A stretch of 64,000 nt of DNA from Exiguobacterium profundum (GTDB lineage Bacteria; Bacillota; Bacilli; Exiguobacteriales; Exiguobacteriaceae): positions 2,683,340 to 2,747,339 of the forward strand of contig NZ_MRSV01000001.1 of NCBI RefSeq assembly GCF_001909285.1, in the 5' to 3' direction. Positions within the stretch are counted from its first letter, which is position 1; each line of letters starts with the position of its first letter. A program made the translations under genes and the position numbers. Shown one piece after another: positions 16,497 through 24,857 of this stretch. A model generated the notes under the pieces. The model had not been told where the DNA came from. It did no database searches and saw only the letters and a list, made by a program, of their open reading frames with translations.

Positions 16497-16548
16497 AAGT
16501 GTATGACATGGTTAATACACTTCCTAACTGTATTATTAGCGTAATACA
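16497..16548. promoter_or_regulatory. GntR operators and promoter of the ABC operon
   Basis: AAGTGTAT-N10-ATACACTT (16497-16522) has perfect 8-bp arms and TGTATTA-N6-TAATACA (16529-16548) perfect 7-bp arms. On the minus strand a -35 TTGACG (16555-16560) and a TAATAA -10 overlap the second palindrome. The arms resemble the AGTGTA/TACACT type known for YtrA regulators. Confidence 0.65.
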
Positions 16549-16585
16549 CTAAGACGTCAATCATTTTTTCTTATTTTCTCCAAAC

Positions 16586-16615
16586 AAAAAACATCTGACA
16601 CGTGCGTCAGATGTT
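16586..16615 (-). terminator. Terminator of the uridine-kinase-like gene
   Basis: AACATCTGAC pairs perfectly with GTCAGATGTT around 6 nt (16590-16615), with A residues on the left giving U on the minus strand. Confidence 0.8.
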
Positions 16616-16626
16616 AAAACGTTCAG

Positions 16627-17217
16627 TCAGAGCACGCTATCTGCCCCTCTTTTCGGGTCGACGTCCCGAAGATACAAATTTTCTCCTGGCCAGTACCGGC
16701 GCTTGTATTTCTCAAGCCGTGTTGTCGGATCACCGAGGTATGTATCCCGGTTCAAAACTCGCTCGTACCGAACTTTTCGGGGACAGTCGAGATAAATCAC
16801 ATAGTCGAAATAAGAACGCCATTCAGGACGTTGTAGAAAAATCCCTTCTACGACAACCGTATGCGCGAATGATACGTCCACGATCTCTTCTGCGATGACA
16901 TCTCGTTCATACACGTAACGAGGTAACGTCAATTCCGTCATCCCATTCCTCAATGGACGAAACAGTTCACGTTCTAAGCGCGAGACGTCCCATTGAAGTG
17001 CGTAATACTCCACCGGTTCAGGCTGTCCGGTCTGATAGCGTCTGTCCCGTTCAACGATATAGTCATCGATGTGAAGAACGTAAACACTCGGCTCATTGCT
17101 CAAATGTGAGACGAGCGTTGTCTTGCCCGCTCCGCTCAGTCCATCAATCGCTACCACAAACGGTCGATTCTCTGAGTGCATCGAACGAGCCGCACGGATG
17201 ACGTCTAATATGTTCAT
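16627..17217 (-). CDS. P-loop nucleoside/uridine kinase-like protein
   Basis: A 196-residue P-loop protein. Walker A is GLSGAGKT (about 26-33), followed by a DDY motif (HIDDYIVERD) and a TVVVEGIFL strand, both typical of the uridine kinase/phosphoribulokinase family. GAGGAGG stands 6 nt before the ATG at 17217; the upstream ATG at 17232 lacks a site. Substrate could be uridine, a related nucleoside or pantothenate-like compound. It is monocistronic between terminators. Confidence 0.75.
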   Translation of the reverse strand: MNILDVIRAARSMHSENRPFVVAIDGLSGAGKTTLVSHLSNEPSVYVLHIDDYIVERDRRYQTGQPEPVEYYALQWDVSRLERELFRPLRNGMTELTLPRYVYERDVIAEEIVDVSFAHTVVVEGIFLQRPEWRSYFDYVIYLDCPRKVRYERVLNRDTYLGDPTTRLEKYKRRYWPGENLYLRDVDPKRGADSVL

Positions 17218-17239
17218 ATCGTTCCTCCTCACACAAAAG

Positions 17240-17265
17240 AAGTCAGCTCACGAATGAGCTGACTT
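17240..17265 (-). terminator. Terminator of the ba3 oxidase operon
   Basis: AAGTCAGCTCA pairs perfectly with TGAGCTGACTT around CGAA. It lies just past the cbaA stop. Confidence 0.75.
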
Positions 17266-17269
17266 CAGT

Positions 17270-18955
17270 TTACCAGAGTACCCAACCACGCGCTCCTGGA
17301 GGCGCACTCTCAATCAAGTGCCAGATTGGAACGGTGTATGCAAATGCGATCAAGACAAATGTCACGGTAATCCATAGCTTCCAATTCTCGAAGTAACGCG
17401 GTGTATCCATCGCCGCCTCTTCTGTCTCAGCGAGCGGGAATTCTTCTTCGCCTTTTGGAGCGAGGAATGACAAGTTGAACATCGAGTAGACGAAGATGAG
17501 AACAGAGATGAACAAAATTGTTCCCCCGATTGCCATCATGACATGATATGGGATCCATTCACGCGTCAATGCATCTGAGAAATAAGTTGCCGGACCCGTA
17601 CGACGTGGGTTCCCGTTCAATCCTGAGATATGCATTGCATAGGACATGATCGCCATACCGAATGCCCATGTTCCTGCTTGTATCAATCCAAGCTTGTTCA
17701 TCGCCTTCGTCAACGTGCGACCACGTAGGACTGGGACTAGCCAGTACGCTGTTCCGAAGAAGGTTAAGGCGACGGCAGTACCTACTGTGATGTGGAAGTG
17801 TCCTGTGACCCATAACGTATTGTGGACCATTGCATTCAATTGGTGCGAAGCGTTGATGATTCCACCTGCGCCAGCCGGGATGAAGAACAACATCCCAACG
17901 AAAGGAGCAAGGAAGCGAACATCGCCATATGGCATTTTCTTCACCCATCCGAACAGTCCTTTCGCGCCAAGGGCACGACCTCGAAGTTCAAACGTCGCAA
18001 AGAGCGAGAATGCTGTCATAAATGATGGGATGACGACTAAGAACGTCAAGATGACTTGAACGAATTTCCAGAACGGTTCAATCCCTGGCTCTGTCAACTG
18101 ATGGTGGAAACCGACCGGGAATGAGAAGAGTAAGAACAGCAAGAACGCCATCCGCGCCAACGCATCCGAGAAGATCTTCCCACCAATCACTTTCGGTACG
18201 ACCGTATACCACACGATGTATGCCGGCATGAGCCAGAAATAAACGAGCGGGTGACCGAAGTACCAGAACAATGTACGAGATAACTCGATTCCGACTGTAT
18301 CCGTCCATCCTAACGAGAGCGGAAGGAGTTGGAATAAAATCGTTGCTGCAACACCAAGTGTCGCAATGTCCCAAAGAAGCATCGTCATGATACTCATATA
18401 CGCCGGAAGTGGTGGATGGATACCAGGGTTGTCACGCTTGTAATCCGCATACATGCGGAACATCGCGAAAGACGACAACCATGTCCCGACTACGAATAAC
18501 ACGAGTCCGACATAGAAGAGCGGATCTGCCATGAGCGGCGCATAAAACGTATATAAGACCGTCCCTTTATTGGCCAAAATCATGACGGTTACCATGACAG
18601 CACCGATGATCATCGTCCAAAAACCGAGCCAAGCGACACGTGTCGGGAACGATTCAAAGCGACCGAACGACTTCGCCAATAAGGCATATAAAAGACCGAT
18701 AATGAACATCGTCGTAAAGACGATTCCAAGCATGATCCCGTGCGCAGTCAGAAGTTGATAGTATCCAAAGATTTCAGGAATGACACCCGTCCGAATCAAT
18801 GTCTGAGTCAATCCAGCTAGCGCCCCAATCAAGATGGCGAGAACGGATACGAGAACATGTCCATAGGCAAGACGTGCCTCTTTTGCTCCGATACTCGGAA
18901 CCGGTACGCCGCGTTCCATCTCCCATTGCTTCAGTTTAGATGATACGTCATTCAT
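17270..18955 (-). CDS. cbaA: b(a/o)3-type cytochrome c oxidase subunit I
   Basis: A 561-residue heme-copper oxidase of the B (ba3) type with about 13 membrane helices. Visible ligand regions include HGIMLG (heme a/b histidine, near 71), FGHPLVYFW (Cu-B region, near 234) and HQLNAMVHNTLWVTGHFH (near 370-387). It reduces oxygen with cytochrome c electrons and pumps protons. It directly follows subunit II with no gap. This class has high oxygen affinity, in keeping with the Fnr box of the operon. Confidence 0.93.
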   Translation of the reverse strand: MNDVSSKLKQWEMERGVPVPSIGAKEARLAYGHVLVSVLAILIGALAGLTQTLIRTGVIPEIFGYYQLLTAHGIMLGIVFTTMFIIGLLYALLAKSFGRFESFPTRVAWLGFWTMIIGAVMVTVMILANKGTVLYTFYAPLMADPLFYVGLVLFVVGTWLSSFAMFRMYADYKRDNPGIHPPLPAYMSIMTMLLWDIATLGVAATILFQLLPLSLGWTDTVGIELSRTLFWYFGHPLVYFWLMPAYIVWYTVVPKVIGGKIFSDALARMAFLLFLLFSFPVGFHHQLTEPGIEPFWKFVQVILTFLVVIPSFMTAFSLFATFELRGRALGAKGLFGWVKKMPYGDVRFLAPFVGMLFFIPAGAGGIINASHQLNAMVHNTLWVTGHFHITVGTAVALTFFGTAYWLVPVLRGRTLTKAMNKLGLIQAGTWAFGMAIMSYAMHISGLNGNPRRTGPATYFSDALTREWIPYHVMMAIGGTILFISVLIFVYSMFNLSFLAPKGEEEFPLAETEEAAMDTPRYFENWKLWITVTFVLIAFAYTVPIWHLIESAPPGARGWVLW

Positions 18956-19426
18956 TTATTCCACCACCTTGATTTTAGTCGACATCATGTGATGCCCTGT
19001 ACCGCAATATTCGTTACACAAGATTAAAAATTCGCCAGCTTCCTCGAATGTGTACGTCAACGAGTTGATATGTCCCGGGACGATCATCATGTTGACCGGC
19101 GTACCCGTCAACTGAAATCCGTGGACGACGTCAGGTGATGTCACGAGGAACGTCACTTTTGCCCCTTTTGGAATTTCAACATTCCCTGGTGTGAACGTAA
19201 ACGCTTGTGCGATCATGACGAGCTCGTATTCATTTTCACCAATTTGATGAAGTCCTGGTTTGTCGAACGGAGCCGTCTGATTTACTTTTGCCGGGTCAAT
19301 CAAGTCTGCATCCGATGCGGGTTGATTACCTGCCGCGAATGCGGATACCCCGAGAACAGTCAGGAAGACTGCGAGTAGAATGATGCCGAATGTAAGCCAA
19401 TATTTTTCTAGTTTATGAATATGCAT
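18956..19426 (-). CDS. cbaB: ba3-type cytochrome c oxidase subunit II
   Basis: A 156-residue protein with one N-terminal membrane anchor (about 12-32) and an extracellular cupredoxin domain. The Cu-A site is visible in CNEYCGTGHHMM near the C terminus, with the partner histidine in SPDVVHGF. Electrons enter the oxidase here. Its length fits ba3-type subunit II. The stop is immediately followed by the cbaA start. Confidence 0.93.
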   Translation of the reverse strand: MHIHKLEKYWLTFGIILLAVFLTVLGVSAFAAGNQPASDADLIDPAKVNQTAPFDKPGLHQIGENEYELVMIAQAFTFTPGNVEIPKGAKVTFLVTSPDVVHGFQLTGTPVNMMIVPGHINSLTYTFEEAGEFLILCNEYCGTGHHMMSTKIKVVE

Positions 19427-19450
19427 GATGAGACCCTCCTCCCTGAATTC

Positions 19451-19570
19451 TTATCGAGTGACGAATAAGTAAAAGACTGATGACCACATGGCGATGATGA
19501 CACCCGCCACGATCATGACCGATGTGAACGTTCCTTTTAAATTCGGTTCTTGTCCATCTTTATGTTCCAC
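19451..19570 (-). CDS. Cytochrome c oxidase subunit IIa-like peptide, 39 residues
   Basis: GTG at 19570, 8 nt after AAAGGGG, opens a 39-codon frame ending TAA at 19451-19453. It holds a single hydrophobic helix (VMIVAGVIIAMWSSVFYLFVTR) with a polar N-terminus, matching the size and layout of subunit IIa of ba3-type oxidases, which supplies the missing helix of subunit II. It is the first gene of the operon, 24 nt before cbaB. Confidence 0.75.
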   Translation of the reverse strand: MEHKDGQEPNLKGTFTSVMIVAGVIIAMWSSVFYLFVTR

Positions 19571-19604
19571 GTGTAAGACCCCTTTCGCTTGTTTTTCCAC
19601 CTTT

Positions 19605-19648
19605 ATTGTATGCAATCACTCTGGTGATAATATGTGATAATTATCACT
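19605..19648 (-). promoter_or_regulatory. Fnr-type promoter of the ba3 oxidase operon
   Basis: On the minus strand a -10 TACAAT (19605-19610) has no good -35, while TGTGA-TAATTA-TCACT (19633-19648) is an exact Bacillus-type Fnr box containing a 14-bp perfect palindrome. Its centre lies about 42 bp upstream of the predicted start, the class II activator position. Further GTGA/TCAC half sites follow to 19665. Confidence 0.65.
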
Positions 19649-19725
19649 CAAAAAGTGACAATCACATCAATTTTGCGTAGTTTCAACACATAAAGTTCAC
19701 ATTTGTACAAAAAAAATCCACAAAA

Positions 19726-19750
19726 AAACCGCCTCCACATGGGGCGGTTT
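19726..19750 (-). terminator. Terminator of fnr
   Basis: AAACCGCC (19726-19733) pairs with GGCGGTTT (19743-19750), with an A-tract at 19722-19728 giving U on the minus strand. The stem reaches the fnr stop codon. Confidence 0.75.
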
Positions 19751-20459
19751 ACAAACGACATATTCCTGCCGGGCAGCCTTCGCAATGGCATAACTCTTTT
19801 AAAAAGTCGACATCGCGAATGATGATTGATTTCGTTGTTGTGCTGATGACACCTTCTTTTCGCCACTGACTGATCAATCGGTTCACCGTCTCACGCGGTG
19901 CTCCAATCAGTTGTCCGAGTTCTCCGTCAGACGGATGACGAGGAATCACGATTGCATCTTCTTCCTCCACTCCATGCATCGCGGCCATTCGAAGTAACGT
20001 CGAAGCCAATGCACCAGGTTTTCCATACAACAATAAGTCGCGCACTTTCATTTCGGAATGCTTACGCATCATCGATGTCCAGCGCAAGATTTCTCCGGCA
20101 AAACGGATATCGCGCTGCATAAGCGATTCTAACTCTCGTTTTGAAATCGTCCCGATGGTACTCTCTTCAGTCGTTTCGATGCTATACGAACTAGGGAATG
20201 TCTCCACGATGTCAAACTCACCAAAGAAATCATCCGATCCATACATGAACATGACGAGTGGATTTCCCTTTTTCGTGATTTTCGTGAATTTGACAGATCC
20301 ACTCTTCAAATAAAAGAACTTATCACACTTCTCACCTTCCCAACACACGATACTCGCTTTTGGATGATGCTGAAGCGTCATTATTTCGAGTAACAGCTGT
20401 TTCGTTTCATCTGAGAATACAAAACTGTTCGGTTGGGTCGTTCCACATTGCATTGACAT
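19749..20459 (-). CDS. fnr: Fnr-type oxygen-sensing transcription regulator (Crp/Fnr family)
   Basis: A 236-residue protein: N-terminal cyclic-nucleotide-like beta-roll (about 25-130), dimer helix and a C-terminal winged helix with HPSDGELGQLIGAPRETVNRLIS near 178-200. The C-terminal CHCEGCPAGIC cluster is characteristic of Bacillus Fnr, which binds its [4Fe-4S] cluster at the C terminus, and the length is nearly that of B. subtilis Fnr (238). The start at 20459 is preferred: GGAGGGAG lies about 9 nt upstream, while the ATG at 20498 has no site. It probably controls the cba operon next door and pflB. Confidence 0.88.
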   Translation of the reverse strand: MSMQCGTTQPNSFVFSDETKQLLLEIMTLQHHPKASIVCWEGEKCDKFFYLKSGSVKFTKITKKGNPLVMFMYGSDDFFGEFDIVETFPSSYSIETTEESTIGTISKRELESLMQRDIRFAGEILRWTSMMRKHSEMKVRDLLLYGKPGALASTLLRMAAMHGVEEEDAIVIPRHPSDGELGQLIGAPRETVNRLISQWRKEGVISTTTKSIIIRDVDFLKELCHCEGCPAGICRL

Positions 20460-20508
20460 AGGTCGGTGCTCCCTCCACGTTTCATTCGTCCGTTCCATTT
20501 ATGACTTT

Positions 20509-20514
20509 ATTATA
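20509..20514 (-). promoter_or_regulatory. fnr promoter -10
   Basis: TATAAT on the minus strand (plus-strand ATTATA near 20509-20514), about 50 nt upstream of the fnr start. The -35 is weak (TGATAC-like). Confidence 0.45.
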
Positions 20515-20576
20515 CAGGAGTGTGACAGGGAGTATCATAAAAGTATGTGACATTTCAAACAATCTTTTGAAAATAA

Positions 20577-20604
20577 AAAGATTCGGGTATGACCCCGAAT
20601 CTTT
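20577..20604 (-). terminator. Terminator of the aldehyde dehydrogenase gene
   Basis: AAAGATTCGGG pairs with CCCGAATCTTT around TATGAC, with A residues on the left; directly downstream of the minus-strand aldehyde dehydrogenase. Confidence 0.75.
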
Positions 20605-20612
20605 ACATCGAT

Positions 20613-21998
20613 TCATCGTTGAATCAGTCGAATCAATTGTTCAGCCGGTTTGAAGTTCGGATACCGGACTGGTAAATCAAATTTGGTCGTATTTTTTAAA
20701 ATAGACTTCGCGTGGCTGAATGTCTCAAAACTCGTTCGCCCATGATAGGCCCCCATTCCGCTCTCGCCCACTCCACCAAACGGTAGATTTGGGTTCGTCA
20801 AATGCATGATGACATCGTTCACACACCCGCCACCGAAGGAAAGGTGCTTCATGACGGTTCTTTCCACGTCCTTTGACTCTGTAAAGAGATAGAGCGCCAA
20901 TGGGTGTGGTCGGTCTGAGATGAACTCGATCACTTCATCCAATTGACGATATGGAATGACTGGTAAAATCGGACCGAAAATCTCATCTTTCATCACATCA
21001 GCATCTTCATGAAGATTCGTCATGACGGTCGGCGCAATTTTAAGCTCATCCCGGTTCATCTCTCCACCGAACACAAGGTCACCTTCTGTCAAATAGTGAG
21101 CCAAACGATCGAAGTGTGATTCATTGACGATGCGCGTGTATCGTTTCGTGCCGACACCATTCCCAAACATCGCAAACGCCTCTTGTTTAATCGCTTCTAA
21201 AAATGCTTCTTGTTGCGATTCGTGGACGAGCACATAGTCTGGTGCGACACATGTTTGACCGGCGTTCATCCATTTACCCCAGGCGACACGTTTTGCCGCA
21301 ATGGAGACGTTCGCATCTCCGTGAACGATGACTGGTGATTTCCCACCTAGTTCGAGCGTGACTGGCGTCAGATGCTTCGCTGCCGCCTGATTGACGATTC
21401 TCCCGACTTGCGTCGATCCCGTGAAGAAGATGTAATCCCATTTTTGTGCCAACAGCTCTTGCGCTGTATCTTTATCCCCTTCGACACTTGCCACATATCG
21501 ATCGGTGAAGGCACGCTCGAGCACCTGCGTCAGGACACGCGCAACATTCGGCGTCAATTCTGAAGGTTTGACAACGGCTGTATTCCCTGCGGCAATCGCA
21601 CCAATGAGCGGAGCAACAGCCAATTGGAATGGATAATTCCATGGAGCGATGATCAACACCGTGCCGTACGGCTCATATTGAATCTCACTCTTCATCCCAA
21701 GATGAATCGCCGTCCCACGGACACGCTTCGGACGCATCCACCGCTTCAATTCACGCGTCGTTCGTGAAATCTCATCGTAAATAAATCCGATTTCCGTCGT
21801 ATACGCATCCAATTCGGACTTGTTCAAATCTTCGCGAAGCGCCTCTAGCAAATCCGCTTCATAATGCTTAATGGACTCCTTTAAAAACGTCAGCATGCTC
21901 AAACGAAATGCCATCGATTTTGTCGCCTGTGTTTTAAAGAAGCGGCGCTGTTTCTGGACTAGCTCGTCAATCGTCAACTGTTCAATCGGTGCCAGCAT
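20613..21998 (-). CDS. Aldehyde dehydrogenase (class 3, YwdH-like)
   Basis: A 461-residue NAD(P)-dependent aldehyde dehydrogenase. Visible are the cofactor motif FTGSTQVGR near 190, the general base in LELGGKSP near 218 and the catalytic cysteine in NAGQTC near 252, plus the C-terminal FGGVGESGMG. Lack of the long N-terminal part places it in the class 3 fatty-aldehyde branch. It oxidises medium or long-chain aldehydes to acids. Control appears to involve a cre site and a 24-bp palindrome upstream (22060-22119). Confidence 0.93.
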   Translation of the reverse strand: MLAPIEQLTIDELVQKQRRFFKTQATKSMAFRLSMLTFLKESIKHYEADLLEALREDLNKSELDAYTTEIGFIYDEISRTTRELKRWMRPKRVRGTAIHLGMKSEIQYEPYGTVLIIAPWNYPFQLAVAPLIGAIAAGNTAVVKPSELTPNVARVLTQVLERAFTDRYVASVEGDKDTAQELLAQKWDYIFFTGSTQVGRIVNQAAAKHLTPVTLELGGKSPVIVHGDANVSIAAKRVAWGKWMNAGQTCVAPDYVLVHESQQEAFLEAIKQEAFAMFGNGVGTKRYTRIVNESHFDRLAHYLTEGDLVFGGEMNRDELKIAPTVMTNLHEDADVMKDEIFGPILPVIPYRQLDEVIEFISDRPHPLALYLFTESKDVERTVMKHLSFGGGCVNDVIMHLTNPNLPFGGVGESGMGAYHGRTSFETFSHAKSILKNTTKFDLPVRYPNFKPAEQLIRLIQR

Positions 21999-22059
21999 AA
22001 ACTTTCCTCCTTATGATTCATCACATTTATCTCATTTTATCATCGTGTGAAAAAAAAAA

Positions 22060-22077
22060 ATAAAAAAAACGCTTTCA
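22060..22077 (-). promoter_or_regulatory. cre site of the aldehyde dehydrogenase gene
   Basis: On the minus strand the sequence ATGAAAGCGTTTTTT (within 22062-22077) matches the cre consensus over the core TGAAAGCG and most of the right arm. It lies downstream of the putative -10 TATTAT (near 22087-22092), where CcpA would act as a roadblock. Confidence 0.5.
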
Positions 22078-22095
22078 TCAACCTACTATAATACA

Positions 22096-22119
22096 AAGCG
22101 TTTAAATGTTTAAACGCTT
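22096..22119. promoter_or_regulatory. 24-bp perfect palindrome upstream of the aldehyde dehydrogenase gene
   Basis: Perfect 11-bp arms AAGCGTTTAAA and TTTAAACGCTT flank TG. It overlaps the expected -35 of the minus-strand promoter, a typical repressor position. The binding protein is unknown; arms contain half cre sites but lack the TG/CA ends. Confidence 0.55.
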
Positions 22120-22150
22120 AATCATAGAGTAAGCGATTGCTTCCCTCGTG

Positions 22151-23296
22151 TCAAAACATCCGTACTCTTTTTCTCGCGCTGATCAGAAAGAGCAGGCTTG
22201 CGCTCCCTAAAATCAAGCCGGTCAGTGTGAACTGCTGGACGATCGAGAGTGGAAGAACACTTAAGAATGATGACCCCGCTACCGTTCCGAGAGAGAAAAA
22301 GGCATAAAACGCCCCGTATGCTTTCCCTCGATTTTGTGGAGAGGTCGATTGGATCAACAACGTATTAATGGCCGGGAATAAAATGGCAAACCCGACACCA
22401 TATAAGGCAAGTACCCCATACAGGCTAGTTTGTACACCCGATTGTCCAATTAACACCTGGCTTATCCCGATGATAGCCACCCCAAGTGCGGTCAACTTTG
22501 TCGGAGAGAATCGATCAAACAATCGGTTCGTCGGCAATAAAAAGAACAGGACGGCTACCACGCCGAACATACTGAGCAATGTCCCGCTCAATCGTGAATC
22601 ATATCCAAGTTCCTGCACATGGAGCGGCAGTAAAAAGGCGAGCGCCCCTTGAGAAAAAAAAAAGAAAAAAGCGCCCCAATAGGCACGAAGCACTTTCGGA
22701 TCCGGTTTTTTCCGTGTCCTCTCTTTTTCTATTATTGTCTCGACCGTTTGACTTCCTCGCATTGTCACAATCGTCACGATGAGAATCACCCAACCGAATA
22801 AAGAGACGAATAAAAAGACAGTTGGTGGCGATGTAATGCTTGCGACGATACCGCTGAATGCTGGACCGATAATGGCAGCTAACCCGACGAAACTACCGGT
22901 AATGGCGACTTTCTTACCTTGACGGTTCATCGCGGTGACGTTCGCCGACAGCGTAAATGCAGCTGGGACGATGAGTCCGGCCATAAAGCCATGAATACAC
23001 CGTACAAACAGCAGCATAAATGCTGAGTCGACGAACTGATAAGCCAATAAACTGAAGCTCGTCAGAAACAAGCCGAGAACCAAAACCCGATATGGACCAT
23101 TTCTGTCAGTCCATATGCCAGATAACATATTTCCAAACGTGTTCGTCAACGAATAGATTGCAATGGAAAAGCCAGCGATAAACGAGGATGCCCCAACGGA
23201 TACCGCAAATGTGCTCATGATCGGAAGTTGGGCGAAAAAATCAAAAAAGGCAAAGAATACGATTGTATATAATATAAAACGTGATGGAGTTTTCAT
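22151..23296 (-). CDS. MFS transporter
   Basis: A 381-residue, 12-helix major facilitator protein with the loop 2-3 motif SGIWTDRNGPYRVLVLG and a second-half equivalent (NRLFDRFSPTKL). It resembles drug or small-solute exporters of the DHA1 type, but the substrate cannot be told. AGAGG lies 9 nt before the ATG. It stands between deoD and the aldehyde dehydrogenase gene with no clear terminator on its own side. Confidence 0.85.
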   Translation of the reverse strand: MKTPSRFILYTIVFFAFFDFFAQLPIMSTFAVSVGASSFIAGFSIAIYSLTNTFGNMLSGIWTDRNGPYRVLVLGLFLTSFSLLAYQFVDSAFMLLFVRCIHGFMAGLIVPAAFTLSANVTAMNRQGKKVAITGSFVGLAAIIGPAFSGIVASITSPPTVFLFVSLFGWVILIVTIVTMRGSQTVETIIEKERTRKKPDPKVLRAYWGAFFFFFSQGALAFLLPLHVQELGYDSRLSGTLLSMFGVVAVLFFLLPTNRLFDRFSPTKLTALGVAIIGISQVLIGQSGVQTSLYGVLALYGVGFAILFPAINTLLIQSTSPQNRGKAYGAFYAFFSLGTVAGSSFLSVLPLSIVQQFTLTGLILGSASLLFLISARKRVRMF

Positions 23297-23379
23297 CGGA
23301 CAATTCCTCTTTCCCGTGATCTTATTCTTAGTCTAGCTGGTGCTCCACCCGTTTCATAGGGATGAATAGGTTTAGACAC

Positions 23380-23412
23380 AAAAAATCCCTACAGCCAAAG
23401 GCTATAGGGAAA
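23380..23412 (-). terminator. Terminator of deoD
   Basis: TCCCTACAGCC and GGCTATAGGGA form an 11-bp stem with one mismatch, with an A-tract at the left giving U on the minus strand. Confidence 0.75.
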
Positions 23413-23417
23413 ATCGC

Positions 23418-24131
23418 TTAGTTTGTTACTTCGACGGCTGTGTCGAGAGCGACACGAATCATTTCATCAAACGTCGACTGACGCTCTTCTGAAGTCGTCT
23501 CTTCACCCGTCAACAAGTGGTCAGAGATCGTGAGGATCGTCAACGCGTTCACTTTATGTTTCGCTGCAAGCGTGTAAAGACCTGCTGCTTCCATCTCGAT
23601 CGCGAGGCAACCGAAGTCCGCCCATTTCTTGAAGTGATGGAAATCATCTTGATAGAATTGGTCAGCCGTGAAGATTTGTCCGACTTTGACCGGGATACCC
23701 GCTTTTTCTGCATTCATATACGCACGATGTAGGAGGTCGAACGTCGCTGTTGGCGCATAGTCCATTCCGTTGAAACGGACACGGTTTTGTCCCATTTCAC
23801 TTGATGCGCTCATCGCGATAACAACGTCACGTACCTTAACATCTTCTTGAATTCCGCCCGCTGTTCCGACACGGATCAAGTTTTTAGCACCGTACGACAT
23901 GATGAGTTCATTCACGTAAATCGACATCGATGGGACACCCATCCCTGTACCTTGCACTGAGATGCGTTTTCCTTTGTATGTTCCCGTGAAGCCGTACATG
24001 CCACGAACTTCGTTATATAATTCGACGTCTTCTAAAAACGTTTCCGCGATATACTTGGCGCGAAGCGGATCCCCTGGAAGTAATACCGTTTCTGCAATTT
24101 GTCCTTCTTGAGCTCCAATGTGTACACTCAT
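23418..24131 (-). CDS. deoD: Purine-nucleoside phosphorylase (DeoD type)
   Basis: A 237-residue hexameric-type purine nucleoside phosphorylase. The phosphate-binding GDPLRAK (near 20), RVGTAGG (near 87-93), the nucleoside-binding [10 protein letters not shown] (near 178) and the catalytic Asp in ISDH (near 204) are visible. It splits purine (deoxy)nucleosides to base and sugar phosphate. It starts 15 nt after the response regulator stop, so yesM-like, yesN-like and deoD probably form one operon. Confidence 0.96.
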   Translation of the reverse strand: MSVHIGAQEGQIAETVLLPGDPLRAKYIAETFLEDVELYNEVRGMYGFTGTYKGKRISVQGTGMGVPSMSIYVNELIMSYGAKNLIRVGTAGGIQEDVKVRDVVIAMSASSEMGQNRVRFNGMDYAPTATFDLLHRAYMNAEKAGIPVKVGQIFTADQFYQDDFHHFKKWADFGCLAIEMEAAGLYTLAAKHKVNALTILTISDHLLTGEETTSEERQSTFDEMIRVALDTAVEVTN

Positions 24132-24146
24132 GTTTGAATTCCTCCT

Positions 24147-24857
24147 TTAAGCTTGTCGTTGAACTTGTTCCCGAAATTCGTTCGGAGTAACACCGACTTG
24201 TTTTTTAAAGACCTTTCGGAAATATTTGTCGTCCGAAAAGCCGACTGCTTGGGCGACTTCATAGATACGCTGTCTACTCGTTTCTAACAGGCGCTTTGCT
24301 TCATTCATCCGAATTGTCAACACGTACTCAGATAGATTCACGCCATATTGTTGTTTAAATCGTCGTGAGATATACTCCCGACTTAAGTAAAACCGTTCAC
24401 TCATTCCTTGCAAACTCAGCTCTTCCGCAAAGTGCTGTTCAATGTACGTACCAATTTGGGCAATCGGATCTTCACTCGACTCCGTCATCACGCCCGCTAA
24501 CGCCCGTGACAACGTATCGTTTAGTACATCCGGGTCGATCGGCTTCAACAGATAATCAAAGCTCCCGTACTGGATGGCCCGGCGCATGTACGAATATTCA
24601 TCGTAACCTGTCAACACAACGAGCTTAGAGGATGAAGCGTGGTCGTGTACCCACTCCATCAGCTCGATTCCATCACAATGTGGCATTTGAATATCCGATA
24701 GAATTAAAGCCGGTCGCTCCTGCTCGATGAGCGCCTTTGCCTCAAGTCCGTTCTTCGCCTCGAGTACGGCCTTCACACCGAACCGCTCCCATTCGCCGAG
24801 TAATTTTACCGCTTCCCTTACTGGAGATTCATCATCTACAATCAACACTTTCGTCAT
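24147..24857 (-). CDS. AraC-type response regulator (YesN-like)
   Basis: A 236-residue protein: receiver domain with IVDDESPV at 5-12 and phospho-Asp in LILSDIQMPHCDG near 54; C-terminal AraC-type double helix-turn-helix (FYLSREYISRRFKQQYG, VGFSDDKYFRKVFKKQVG). It overlaps the kinase gene by 4 nt. YesN-type regulators usually control sugar-transport genes; it could act on the shared 25-bp element of the sugar ABC genes (35441, 38779), which is speculation. Confidence 0.9.
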   Translation of the reverse strand: MTKVLIVDDESPVREAVKLLGEWERFGVKAVLEAKNGLEAKALIEQERPALILSDIQMPHCDGIELMEWVHDHASSSKLVVLTGYDEYSYMRRAIQYGSFDYLLKPIDPDVLNDTLSRALAGVMTESSEDPIAQIGTYIEQHFAEELSLQGMSERFYLSREYISRRFKQQYGVNLSEYVLTIRMNEAKRLLETSRQRIYEVAQAVGFSDDKYFRKVFKKQVGVTPNEFREQVQRQA

